Below are positions 1 through 7,831 of a stretch of 64,000 nucleotides of DNA, in pieces. The notes below the pieces were generated by a model that saw only the letters and a list, made by a program, of their open reading frames with translations, made no database searches and was not told where the DNA came from. Location: contig NZ_BCYX01000001.1 in assembly GCF_001598415.1 (NCBI RefSeq), forward strand, positions 372,001 to 436,000. The letters are read 5' to 3'. Numbering within the stretch: position 1 is the first letter of the stretch; each line of letters opens with the position of its first letter. Made by a program: the position numbers and the translations under genes. The stretch is from Sphingomonas mali NBRC 15500 (GTDB lineage: Bacteria > Pseudomonadota > Alphaproteobacteria > Sphingomonadales > Sphingomonadaceae).

Positions 1-75
1 GGCCCTCCGTAATACCACCAATAGTGCCGCGCTCCGGCGCGGCTTACGCCGGGTCGACCCACCGCGGAGGCTGTC

Positions 76-897
76 ATGAAAAACTTGCTGCTGCTCGCGC
101 ATGACGACGAAGGACAGGAAGCTCGTCTGCAGGTCGCGATCGATCTCACCCGGCGTTTCAATGGGCATCTGACGTGTCTCGACGTCATCGTTCCGCCGCC
201 GGCGATCGTCGACGACTCGGTGGGCACCTCGATCGCCAATACCCTGCTCGCGGACGAAATCGATCGCGAGACGGCGAACCGAACCCGTACCGAAGCGCGC
301 CTGGCGCACGAGGACATTTCCTGGGACTGGCGCGAGGCTACCGGCGAGCTGGCACCATGCCTGCGGAGCGCCAGCCAGTTCGCCGACCTGATCATCGTCA
401 ACAAGCAGCTGGAAGACTATCCGTATACCAACATGCTCGGTGTCGCGAGCGAGGTGATCGTGACCTCGGAGAAACCCGTCCTCGCGGTCCCCCAGCACGT
501 CGAGCGATATGACGGTGATTGCGCGGTCGTCGCCTGGAACGGATCCGAGTCGGCTACCCGGGCGCTTCGCGCTGCCATTCCCTTGCTGAGGATCGCCGAG
601 CGCGTCTTTCTGGTCGAAGTCGCCGATGACGACGACAAGGGTGATGGCGATGACGACAATTCGGCGGAGGAAGCCGCGCGCTATCTGTCGCGCCACGGCA
701 TTCACGCGCGCGTCGAACGCGTCGCCCCGCTCCCGTCCGGGATCGGCCGCACGCTGATCGACGAAGCTGGTCGCCACGGCGCCGGTCTGGTGGTTGTCGG
801 CGGATACGGTCATTCGCGGCTGCGCGAGGCGCTGTTCGGGGGCGTGACGCGCGAATTGCTGACTCATTCCCCCTACCCGTTGCTGCTGTCGCATTGA
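76..897 (+). CDS. Universal stress protein, two tandem Usp domains
   Basis: The 273-residue product is two fused UspA-like domains (about residues 1-140 and 145-273), a form made by many bacteria under energy limitation or low oxygen. The second half carries a nucleotide-binding loop of the type G-x2-G-x9-G (GGYGHSRLREALFGG, about 242-256), so it probably binds ATP; the first half lacks a clear loop. An acidic linker (DDDDKGDGDDDN, about 180-195) lies inside the second domain. A GGAGG ribosome site sits 6 bases before the ATG. The next gene, a P-type ATPase, starts within the stop codon, so the two are translationally coupled. The exact stress role is inferred from the family and the neighbours. 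Confidence 0.93.
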   Translation: MKNLLLLAHDDEGQEARLQVAIDLTRRFNGHLTCLDVIVPPPAIVDDSVGTSIANTLLADEIDRETANRTRTEARLAHEDISWDWREATGELAPCLRSASQFADLIIVNKQLEDYPYTNMLGVASEVIVTSEKPVLAVPQHVERYDGDCAVVAWNGSESATRALRAAIPLLRIAERVFLVEVADDDDKGDGDDDNSAEEAARYLSRHGIHARVERVAPLPSGIGRTLIDEAGRHGAGLVVVGGYGHSRLREALFGGVTRELLTHSPYPLLLSH

Positions 898-3449
898 TCG
901 CGGAGCCCTGCGAACGACGCAGTGCGGCCGACCTGCTGGCATCGCTGGGCAGCAGCGACGCCGGGCTTTCCGACGCGGAGGCACGTCGCCGGCTGACCGT
1001 CTACGGCCCCAACGAGATCGCGGGGGAAGGTCGGCGCCCGCTGCTGTTCGACATCGTGCGGCGGCTGGCGAATCCGCTGGTGGCGATGCTGATCGTCGCG
1101 TCGATCATCGCAGGCGCCACCGGCGACCTCGCCAGCTTCGTCATCATAACGGCGATCGTGGCCGTCTCGACGGCGCTCGAACTGCTGCAGGAGCGGCATG
1201 CCCAGGCATCGGTGGCAGCGTTGCGGCGATCGATCGCGCTCACCGCCTGTGCCTGGCGGGGCAAGCAGACGAAGATCGCGGTGCGCGATCTCGTCCCCGG
1301 AGATGTCGTGTCCTTGCAGGCGGGCGACCTGGTCCCGGCCGATGGCATCGTCCTCGCGGCGAATGCCGCGCAAGTGAACCAGGCCGTCCTGACGGGCGAA
1401 CCCTATCCTGCCGCAAAATGCGCGCCCGACCGGCTTGAAGACCTACTCGACGACGATTCCAACCGGTTGCTCCACGGCAGCTCGATGATCGGCGGCACGG
1501 CGACGATGCTGGTGGTGACGACCGGCCGGCACACCCAACTGGGCAAGATCGCCGGCTCGCTCGCGGATCGGCAACCACCCAGCGCCTTCGAACGCGGAAT
1601 TCACCGGCTGGGCATCCTGATCGTCCGCCTGACGCTGTTCCTGACGCTGTTCGTGCTCGTCACCCATCTCGCGCTCGGCCGCCCACCGCTGCAATCGTTT
1701 CTGTTCGCCATGGCGCTGGCGGTCGGGCTGACGCCCGAACTCCTGCCAATGATCGTCACGATCGCGCTTGCGCGGGGCGCGCAACGCATGGCGGCCGATC
1801 GCGTGATCGTGAAACGCCTGGCCGCGATCCATGACCTGGGGGAAATGGACATCCTGTGCACCGACAAGACCGGTACGCTGACCGAAGCGCGGATCGAGTT
1901 GGTGGCGCATCCGGATCTGGGCGGCAGCGACAATCAGCGCGTCGTCGAACTCGCCGCGATCAACGCGACATTCGAGACCGGCCTCAAGAGCCCGCTCGAC
2001 GTCGCCCTGATCGACCATGGCGCGGAATTGTCGATCGAGCACTGGTCCAAGCTCGACGAGCGGCCGTTCGATTTCGAGCGCCGGCGAGTCTCGGTGCTCG
2101 CCGAGCATGACGGCCATCGCATGGAGATCGTCAAGGGCGCGCCGGAAACCATCTGGTCGCTGTGCGACCGTGCGGAAATGCCCGACGGCAGCCTGGCGCC
2201 CTTCAACGACGACCTGCGGAAACGAGCCCGCGCACTCCACGAGGAACGCAGCGCAGCCGGTTATCGTCTGCTCGCGGTCGCCTGGAAGGAGGCCGAGGGC
2301 CGCCAGCGCATTGACACGGACGACGACGCCGGTCTCGTCTTCGCCGGCTATTGCATCTTCGCCGATCCGCCCAAGGCGAGCGCCGCGGGCGCGATCGCGA
2401 GGCTCGAGGCACTGGGTGTCGGGATCAAGGTCTTGTCGGGCGATACCGCCAACGTCGTCGCCCACGTCGTCCATGCCCTGGGGGTGCCATCCGACAAAAT
2501 CCTGACCGGGGACGAGGTCGCCGCACTGGACGATGGTGCCCTGGCGGCCCGGGTCGAACAGGTCGACCTTTTCGCGCGACTGACCCCCGACCAGAAGCTC
2601 AGGGTCGTGCGGGCCTTGCAAGCGCGCGGTCACACGGTCGGCTTCCTGGGCGACGGGATCAACGACGCGCCCGCCATTCGCGCCGCCGATGTCGGGCTAT
2701 CGGTCGATGGTGCTACCGATGTGGCGCGGGAGGCGGCCGACATGATCCTGCTCGCCGCCGACCTCAACGCAGTGGCCGACGGGGTCGAGGAAGGGCGCCG
2801 GACCTACGCCAACATCATGAACTATATCCGCATGGGAACGAGCTCGAACTTCGGCAACATGCTGACCATGGCGCTTGCGTCGCTGGCGCTCCCGTTCCTG
2901 CCGCTCACCGCCGTCCAGCTGCTGCTCAACAACCTGATCTACGACCTGTCGCAGATCGGCATTCCGTTCGATCGCTCGAGCGCCGTCGATCTGAAAAAGC
3001 CGCACGGCTGGAATATGCGCAGGCTGGTCCGGTTCAGTCTGATCATGGGGCCGCTATCGTCGGTGTTCGATATCGCGACGTTCGGGCTCCTGCTCGGCTG
3101 GCAGGGCCTCGATGTCGCCAGCTTTCGCGCCGCCTGGTTCATCGAATCGATCGCGACCCAGATCTTGGTCGTCTTCATCATCCGGACTCCGCTCCCCGTC
3201 TGGCGCTCCGCTCCGCATCGCGCGCTGCTGGCGAGCGCGTTCGGCGGGCTGTTCCTTGCGGTCAGCTTACCCTTCTCGCCTCTCGCGGATCTTCTTGGTT
3301 TTGGTCGCCTTGCGGCCACGTCGCTGGCGACGATAGCGGCGCTGGTCGTCGCCTATCTACTCGCTGCCGAGGCGCTTAAGCGGTTCGCGCTGGCTGCCCC
3401 CAAGGAGAACGCCCGCGCGCGACTCCCGGTTTGGAAGGGCCGATTTTGA
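894..3449 (+). CDS. mgtA: Magnesium-type P-type ATPase (MgtA/MgtB-like)
   Basis: An 851-residue inner-membrane P-type ATPase. Visible elements in order: actuator TGEP loop (about 166), phosphorylation motif DKTGT with the aspartate near residue 324, hinge GDGINDAP (about 586), and a hydrophobic C-terminal third with LLNNLIYDLSQIGIPFDR, typical of the Mg2+-importing type III ATPases rather than heavy-metal pumps. There are no N-terminal metal-binding domains. It starts with TTG at 894, overlapping the Usp stop (TTGA), so expression depends on the upstream gene. A Usp-ATPase pair is also found in mycobacterial dormancy loci (Rv1996-ctpF). The transported ion is inferred; calcium or another divalent cation is possible. 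Confidence 0.9.
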   Translation: MIAEPCERRSAADLLASLGSSDAGLSDAEARRRLTVYGPNEIAGEGRRPLLFDIVRRLANPLVAMLIVASIIAGATGDLASFVIITAIVAVSTALELLQERHAQASVAALRRSIALTACAWRGKQTKIAVRDLVPGDVVSLQAGDLVPADGIVLAANAAQVNQAVLTGEPYPAAKCAPDRLEDLLDDDSNRLLHGSSMIGGTATMLVVTTGRHTQLGKIAGSLADRQPPSAFERGIHRLGILIVRLTLFLTLFVLVTHLALGRPPLQSFLFAMALAVGLTPELLPMIVTIALARGAQRMAADRVIVKRLAAIHDLGEMDILCTDKTGTLTEARIELVAHPDLGGSDNQRVVELAAINATFETGLKSPLDVALIDHGAELSIEHWSKLDERPFDFERRRVSVLAEHDGHRMEIVKGAPETIWSLCDRAEMPDGSLAPFNDDLRKRARALHEERSAAGYRLLAVAWKEAEGRQRIDTDDDAGLVFAGYCIFADPPKASAAGAIARLEALGVGIKVLSGDTANVVAHVVHALGVPSDKILTGDEVAALDDGALAARVEQVDLFARLTPDQKLRVVRALQARGHTVGFLGDGINDAPAIRAADVGLSVDGATDVAREAADMILLAADLNAVADGVEEGRRTYANIMNYIRMGTSSNFGNMLTMALASLALPFLPLTAVQLLLNNLIYDLSQIGIPFDRSSAVDLKKPHGWNMRRLVRFSLIMGPLSSVFDIATFGLLLGWQGLDVASFRAAWFIESIATQILVVFIIRTPLPVWRSAPHRALLASAFGGLFLAVSLPFSPLADLLGFGRLAATSLATIAALVVAYLLAAEALKRFALAAPKENARARLPVWKGRF

Positions 3450-3489
3450 TGGGAAGCCGCGCCGGCCGTTCGCTCGGTCGGAACGGCGG

Positions 3490-3520
3490 ATCCGGACGAC
3501 GCGCTTGGCCTCGTCCGGAT
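3490..3520. terminator. Hairpin between convergent genes
   Basis: Perfect 10-bp arms (3490-3499 and 3511-3520, ATCCGGACGA and its complement) with an 11-base loop lie between the convergent stops of the P-type ATPase and the BON protein. There is no long T-run, so it may act in both directions with help from Rho. Confidence 0.5.
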
Positions 3521-3534
3521 TGCGCCGGCGTCGA

Positions 3535-4191
3535 TCAAGAGACGACGACGATATTGTCCTCGACCGCGGTCACGCCGGGCGCCGCCCAAGCCGCGCGTTC
3601 GGCTATCCCGCGCTCGTTCCACGCCTTGACGCGGCCGCCGAGCTTCACCTTGCTCCCTTCGGTGGCGACGGTGACCGTCGCCGCGTCAAGATTGGCCTGA
3701 CGCTTGAAGGCGGCAAGGATGCGCTCCTTGATGTTGGCCGCCGCCGGCAACCGCTTGACCTCGATCATGTTATTGACACCGAGCACGCCGGACACGCGGC
3801 CGGCTGCCCTGCGCGCCTCCTCCGATTGATAGAACCAATCGACCGTGCCGGTCAGCGTGACCCAGCCATGCTCGACCTTCACCTTGATCCCCTCATCGGG
3901 AATCATGACGTTCCAGGAAAACAGATCGATGATCCGCTTGGCGATTTCATGGTCCGCCGATTTCGGTTCGGACGGAAGGCGGACCTTGATCTCTTCGGCG
4001 ATCGCGTTGACCCCAACGACGCGTTTGGCCGCTTTTTCGGCGGCGAGCTTTTCAGGATAGCTCTTCACGAAACCGGAGAGCGTGACGACGCCGTCGATCA
4101 CCGAGACGCCGATATCGGCGTGATCGACGCTCGGCTCCCATTCGAGTTCGGCCATGACGTCGTGCTGCAATTGGCTGTCGGTCTTTTTCAT
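3535..4191 (-). CDS. Triple BON-domain protein (OsmY-like)
   Basis: The 218-residue product is three consecutive BON modules (about 5-70, 75-145, 150-218), each with the VTLSG/VTLTG/VKLGG strand and a conserved glycine. BON domains in OsmY-type proteins are thought to bind phospholipid and are induced by osmotic or general stress. No signal peptide is seen, so this one is probably cytoplasmic, unlike E. coli OsmY. An in-frame ATG at 4209 exists, but AAAGGAG lies between it and the ATG at 4191, which fixes the start at 4191. A long leader (4192-4405) with a possible regulator site precedes it. Confidence 0.9.
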   Translation of the reverse strand: MKKTDSQLQHDVMAELEWEPSVDHADIGVSVIDGVVTLSGFVKSYPEKLAAEKAAKRVVGVNAIAEEIKVRLPSEPKSADHEIAKRIIDLFSWNVMIPDEGIKVKVEHGWVTLTGTVDWFYQSEEARRAAGRVSGVLGVNNMIEVKRLPAAANIKERILAAFKRQANLDAATVTVATEGSKVKLGGRVKAWNERGIAERAAWAAPGVTAVEDNIVVVS

Positions 4192-4349
4192 GTCGTTCAC
4201 TCCTTTCATGCTTGCAGCATCGCGAGCACCCGAGCGGACGGTTTGCGGGCAAGGAGTCGTCCATCAGACCCGACAAGTGGCCGGCCGTGCGTCACGGCCG
4301 CGCGACGCTGCGCATTCCTATTGGTCACCCATCTCCAGGCGAGAAATGC

Positions 4350-4366
4350 GTAAGTATCCGTAGGAC
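4350..4366. promoter_or_regulatory. Candidate response-regulator site upstream of BON gene
   Basis: The segment GTAAGTATCCGTAGGAC resembles the S. meliloti FixJ box (GTAMGTAG) and shares the core AGTATCCG(G)TA with a site at 10338-10361 in the ppsA/microprotein promoter. Low confidence; based on eye comparison of two promoters. Confidence 0.25.
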
Positions 4367-4405
4367 GCGATTGCGGTCCCACGTCCGGGTGGCCAGGTCG
4401 ACCGG

Positions 4406-4873
4406 TCAGGTGCCGACCGGCCCTCCGGCAAGGTCGTCCAGCCTGTCGAGCAGCACCTGCTGGCTGGCGAGCATCGCCTGGCGCGCGTCGGCCACGGTCA
4501 TCCAGCGCGCCGCATCGATTTCCGGAAAGCTGACGAGGCGCCCGCTGCCCCTCGGCCATTCGATCTCGACCATGTTGCTCTGCACGGTCGCGGGATCGAC
4601 ATCGCGTTCCAGCGCGAAGGCCTCGACCATTTTCCCGCCAGCCTGCCGCAACACTCCCAAGGGAGTCAGCGGCTCGACGACATCAATGCCCAGTTCCTCG
4701 CCAACCTCGCGCCGGGCCGCCGCCTCTGCCCCTTCGCCTGGCTCGATCAGCCCCTTGGGGATCTGCCACGCCCCTTTATCGCGGCGCCGCCAGAACGGAC
4801 CGCCGGGATGGACGAGGAGCACCTCCACGCCGGCGCGGCGCCGAAACAACAGGATGCCCGCACTGATTGGCAT
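4406..4873 (-). CDS. Nudix hydrolase
   Basis: A 155-residue Nudix protein with a complete box G-x5-E-x7-RE-V-x-EE-x-G-I at residues 41-63 (E59 and E60 bind the metal). Enzymes of this family hydrolyse nucleoside diphosphates linked to another group. The DKGAWQIPKG segment just before the box resembles small diadenosine-polyphosphate/NTP hydrolases, but the substrate cannot be read from sequence. The gene lies upstream of and in the same direction as the BON gene (215-base gap) and is divergent from the phosphotransferase/kinase fusion. Full family length, no oddities. Confidence 0.88.
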   Translation of the reverse strand: MPISAGILLFRRRAGVEVLLVHPGGPFWRRRDKGAWQIPKGLIEPGEGAEAAARREVGEELGIDVVEPLTPLGVLRQAGGKMVEAFALERDVDPATVQSNMVEIEWPRGSGRLVSFPEIDAARWMTVADARQAMLASQQVLLDRLDDLAGGPVGT

Positions 4874-4975
4874 GATCGCAGGCTACCTCTCCCGGATCGG
4901 TATCATTCCGTATCGCCCGACAGGGCGCACCGACCTATCGCGACGGGTACCGAGCGAAACGCCTTCATATCGCGA

Positions 4976-6616
4976 ATGGCGTCTCGAAGGGAAACCAAAC
5001 GCGTGACGGCCCCAACGCCCGACGAACCAAAGCATGTGCCCGAGACGGACCAGGGGGCGCTGATGGCCGCACTGGCCGACGGCAGCCTGTTCGGCGAGCC
5101 GATCGCCCGCCGCGTCGATACGCATGCGGCGACGATCTTCCTGACCGCCAACCGCGCCTGGAAGATCAAGCGCGCCGTCCGCTATCCCTATCTCGATTTT
5201 TCGACCGCCGCCTTGCGCCGGAAGGCGTTGGACGCCGAACTGCGATACAACCGCCGCACCGCGCCCGATCTTTATCTCGCTGTTCATGCGATTACCCGCG
5301 CCGCTCCCCGTTTCGAGCTCGACGGCGGAGGGCCGGTAGTCGACTGGATCCTGGAGATGCGGCGTTTTCCCGACGGCGCGCTGCTGGCCGATCAGGCCAG
5401 GGCTAGCGCGCTCGGTGAAGATTTGTGCGCCAGGCTCGCCGACCGCATCGTCGACTTTCATCGCGGCGCTGAGGTGGCCCGCGACTCGTCCGGCGGATTT
5501 CGTCGTTTGAGCGACATTGTCGCGGGCAATGCGCAAAGCCTGGCGCCCCACGAGCAATTGTTCGGCGCGGCGCGGATCGATCGACTGCTGACGGCACAGC
5601 GCGCCCTGCTCATGCGCCACCGCGATGTGCTCGACCGACGGAGCCGTGCGGGCAAGGTCCGCCACGTTCATGGCGATCTCCATCTGGCGAACATCGCGCT
5701 GATCGACGGAATACCGACAATGTTCGACTGTCTGGAATTCGATACCGATCTGGCCACCGCTGATGTGCTGTATGATCTCGCCTTCCTGCTCATGGACCTT
5801 TGGCATTGCGGCCTGCGCGATGATGCCAACTATCTATACAACCGCTATTTCGACCTGGCCCCCGAAGACGACGCCAGCGCCCTGTTGCCTCTGATGATGT
5901 CGGTGAGAGCGACGATCCGCGCGCACGTCGCGGCCAGCACGCTCGCCCGGACCGGGGAGAATAACGCAGGAAACGAGGCGCACGCCTTCCTGGCGCTCGC
6001 CGAAACGCTGGTGGCCGACACGCCGCCGCGGCTGGTGACGATCGGCGGGCTGTCGGGGACAGGCAAGAGCGCGGTAGCACGCCGGATCGCCGGCGATTTC
6101 CTCCCGCCCCCCGGCGCCCGGATCCTGCGCAGCGATGTTTGGCGCAAGCACCTTGCCGGCGCGGCCCTCGATCGACGGCTGGACCCCAGCTATTATTCGC
6201 AAAGCTTCAGCGCGACCGTTTATGCCCGCCTGGAACTGGAAGCGGAGCGGCTGATCCGTGCGGGACATTCGGTCATTATCGACGCGGTCTTCGCCGGCGA
6301 AGCTGAGCGCGAGGCCATCGCCCGCCTCGTTTCGACGACCGGCGTCGATTGGCAAGGATTGTGGCTCGATGCGCCGGTGCAAGTCCGCGTGGCAAGGGTC
6401 GCGCGGCGGCGCAACGACGTGTCCGACGCGAATGTCGAGGTGGCCCGGGAGCAATCGGCGATCGGCATAGGCTCGCTGCGGGGGTGGATCAGGGTGCCGG
6501 CGGACCGCGATCTGCCCACAGTCGTCACCGCGGCACGCGACCAGTTGCGGCTGCCCTGGCCGGGCAATGACGCAATGCCTGAAATCTCTCCGGGCGCGAA
6601 GCGGTCACCCATGTGA
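4976..6616 (+). CDS. Phosphotransferase/AAA P-loop kinase fusion protein
   Basis: A 546-residue two-domain protein. The N-terminal two thirds is an aminoglycoside-phosphotransferase-like fold with the catalytic loop HGDLHLAN (about 232-239) and a metal-binding FDCLEFD. The C-terminal part is a small nucleotide kinase with Walker A GLSGTGKS (about 356-364) and a later RxxxR lid. This fusion (COG2187 plus COG0645) matches the architecture of M. tuberculosis Rv2004c, a DosR-regulon protein; substrates are unknown. An alternative GTG start at 5003 has a better ribosome site (GAAGGGA, 10 bases away) and would give 537 residues. It is divergent from the Nudix gene. Despite the domain name, antibiotic resistance should not be assumed. 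Confidence 0.85.
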   Translation: MASRRETKRVTAPTPDEPKHVPETDQGALMAALADGSLFGEPIARRVDTHAATIFLTANRAWKIKRAVRYPYLDFSTAALRRKALDAELRYNRRTAPDLYLAVHAITRAAPRFELDGGGPVVDWILEMRRFPDGALLADQARASALGEDLCARLADRIVDFHRGAEVARDSSGGFRRLSDIVAGNAQSLAPHEQLFGAARIDRLLTAQRALLMRHRDVLDRRSRAGKVRHVHGDLHLANIALIDGIPTMFDCLEFDTDLATADVLYDLAFLLMDLWHCGLRDDANYLYNRYFDLAPEDDASALLPLMMSVRATIRAHVAASTLARTGENNAGNEAHAFLALAETLVADTPPRLVTIGGLSGTGKSAVARRIAGDFLPPPGARILRSDVWRKHLAGAALDRRLDPSYYSQSFSATVYARLELEAERLIRAGHSVIIDAVFAGEAEREAIARLVSTTGVDWQGLWLDAPVQVRVARVARRRNDVSDANVEVAREQSAIGIGSLRGWIRVPADRDLPTVVTAARDQLRLPWPGNDAMPEISPGAKRSPM

Positions 6617-6713
6617 CGAGCGCCATTCAAACGGACGGCCTTCCGCGCGCTGTCGGCACGGTGCGCATTCTCAACGATATCGCGGTCGACCGATCCGCCG
6701 CCAGCGGTGCCCG

Positions 6714-6878
6714 CTAAGCCCGTGGCTGCGCGATAGCGATCACGAACACCCATAGGTCGCGCAGGATCGAGATCAGCGCCCAGAGCGCGGCCGATCCGGC
6801 CGCCAGGATCACGACGAGGATCAGCAGCCCTCCGACGCGCGATCGGATCCGCGCACGGCGGCGTGCATCGGAGATCAT
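6714..6878 (-). CDS. 54-residue single-pass membrane microprotein
   Basis: A short ORF whose ATG overlaps the stop of the pfkB-like gene (ATGA at 6875-6878), the same coupling used by the two genes before it. The product begins with an Arg-rich cytoplasmic stretch (ARRRARIRSR), then one or two closely spaced hydrophobic segments (about 17-36 and 43-52). I do not recognise a family. Position at the end of a tightly overlapping ppsA-pfkB operon makes a real gene likely; a role in anchoring or regulating the kinases is only speculation. Confidence 0.6.
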   Translation of the reverse strand: MISDARRRARIRSRVGGLLILVVILAAGSAALWALISILRDLWVFVIAIAQPRA

Positions 6879-7831
6879 GCGACGGCCGCCCGCGGCCGGC
6901 CCGCTCTTTCGCGGCCAGCATAGAGACGGTGGATCAACGCGGGCTCGGCCAAGGCTGTCCCGGGCGTCATCAGCGCCGCGGCCCCCGCCGCCATGCCGAG
7001 ACGAACGGCTTGGCGTATGTCGAGCCCATCGATCAGGCCGTGGGTCAGTCCCGCCACCATCGAATCGCCGGTGCCGCTGCCCCCTGCGGGAGTCACTGCA
7101 AAGGCCGGCAATCGCACGGTTTCCTCGCGCGTAACGATCAGCGCGCCGCGCTCGGCCAGCGACACCAGGAGGATCGCTATGCCGCTCGATGCCAAAAGCT
7201 GCCGTGCGGCTTGCTCCTGATCAGCATCGGTCGCGAGCGCCTGTCCGACAAGGTCTTCGAGTTCCTCGAGATCGGGCTTGACCAGATACGCATCGGTTTC
7301 GAGCGCGCTCCGCAGTGCCTCACCCGATGTGTCGACGATCAGCCGCGCACCCGCCGCTCGCGTCCGATCGGCAACGTCAGCGATGATGGTCGGCGGCACG
7401 CCCGGCGGCAGGCTTCCCGACAGGACGACGAAACGAGCGCCGACCGCTTCCGCCGTCAACGCGTCGAGACAGGCTTGCTGTTCGGCGGCTTGAAGCGCCG
7501 CTCCCGGCAGGACGAAGCGATATTGCAGGCCGGTGCCGCGATCGTTCACGCAGAAACTCTGACGCGTGGCACTCGAGGTCGGCACCACGCGAAAGCGCGT
7601 GCCGCTCGACCGGACGAGATCTTCGAACGCCTTCCCAGTCCACCCGCCCGCTGGAAACAGCGCGACCGCGTCGGTGCCGAGCGCGTGCAGCAGGCGCGCG
7701 ACGTTGATCCCTCCCCCGCCGGCGTCGTAACGCGGCGCATCGCAGCGGAGCTTCCGCGTCGGTCGAACGCGATCGGTCGCCGTGGTGCAATCGAGCGCCG
7801 GTCCCAGCGTCAGCGTGACGACGTCGGTCAT
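6875..7831 (-). CDS. PfkB-family sugar kinase (1-phosphofructokinase type)
   Basis: A 318-residue ribokinase-fold kinase. The N-terminal signature GGGGINVAR (38-46) and the C-terminal catalytic loop GGSGTGDS with the base Asp near 256 are intact. Closest in character to the 1-phosphofructokinase/6-phosphofructokinase II (hexose phosphate kinase) branch, so it probably phosphorylates fructose-1-phosphate, fructose-6-phosphate or tagatose-6-phosphate in the cytoplasm. Its start overlaps the ppsA stop by 4 bases, and its own stop overlaps the microprotein start. Being coupled with PEP synthase suggests control of glycolytic/gluconeogenic flow under stress; in M. tuberculosis a PfkB (Rv2029c) is in the DosR regulon. 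Confidence 0.88.
   Translation of the reverse strand: MTDVVTLTLGPALDCTTATDRVRPTRKLRCDAPRYDAGGGGINVARLLHALGTDAVALFPAGGWTGKAFEDLVRSSGTRFRVVPTSSATRQSFCVNDRGTGLQYRFVLPGAALQAAEQQACLDALTAEAVGARFVVLSGSLPPGVPPTIIADVADRTRAAGARLIVDTSGEALRSALETDAYLVKPDLEELEDLVGQALATDADQEQAARQLLASSGIAILLVSLAERGALIVTREETVRLPAFAVTPAGGSGTGDSMVAGLTHGLIDGLDIRQAVRLGMAAGAAALMTPGTALAEPALIHRLYAGRERAGRPRAAVA

Noticed and set aside
1443..2633. A 396-codon minus-strand frame inside the P-type ATPase
   Set aside because: Antisense shadow of conserved ATPase motifs; low-complexity product.
4976..6616. An aminoglycoside-resistance gene
   Set aside because: The N-terminal fold is shared with resistance kinases, but the fusion matches the Rv2004c-like family of unknown substrate; no basis for a resistance call.
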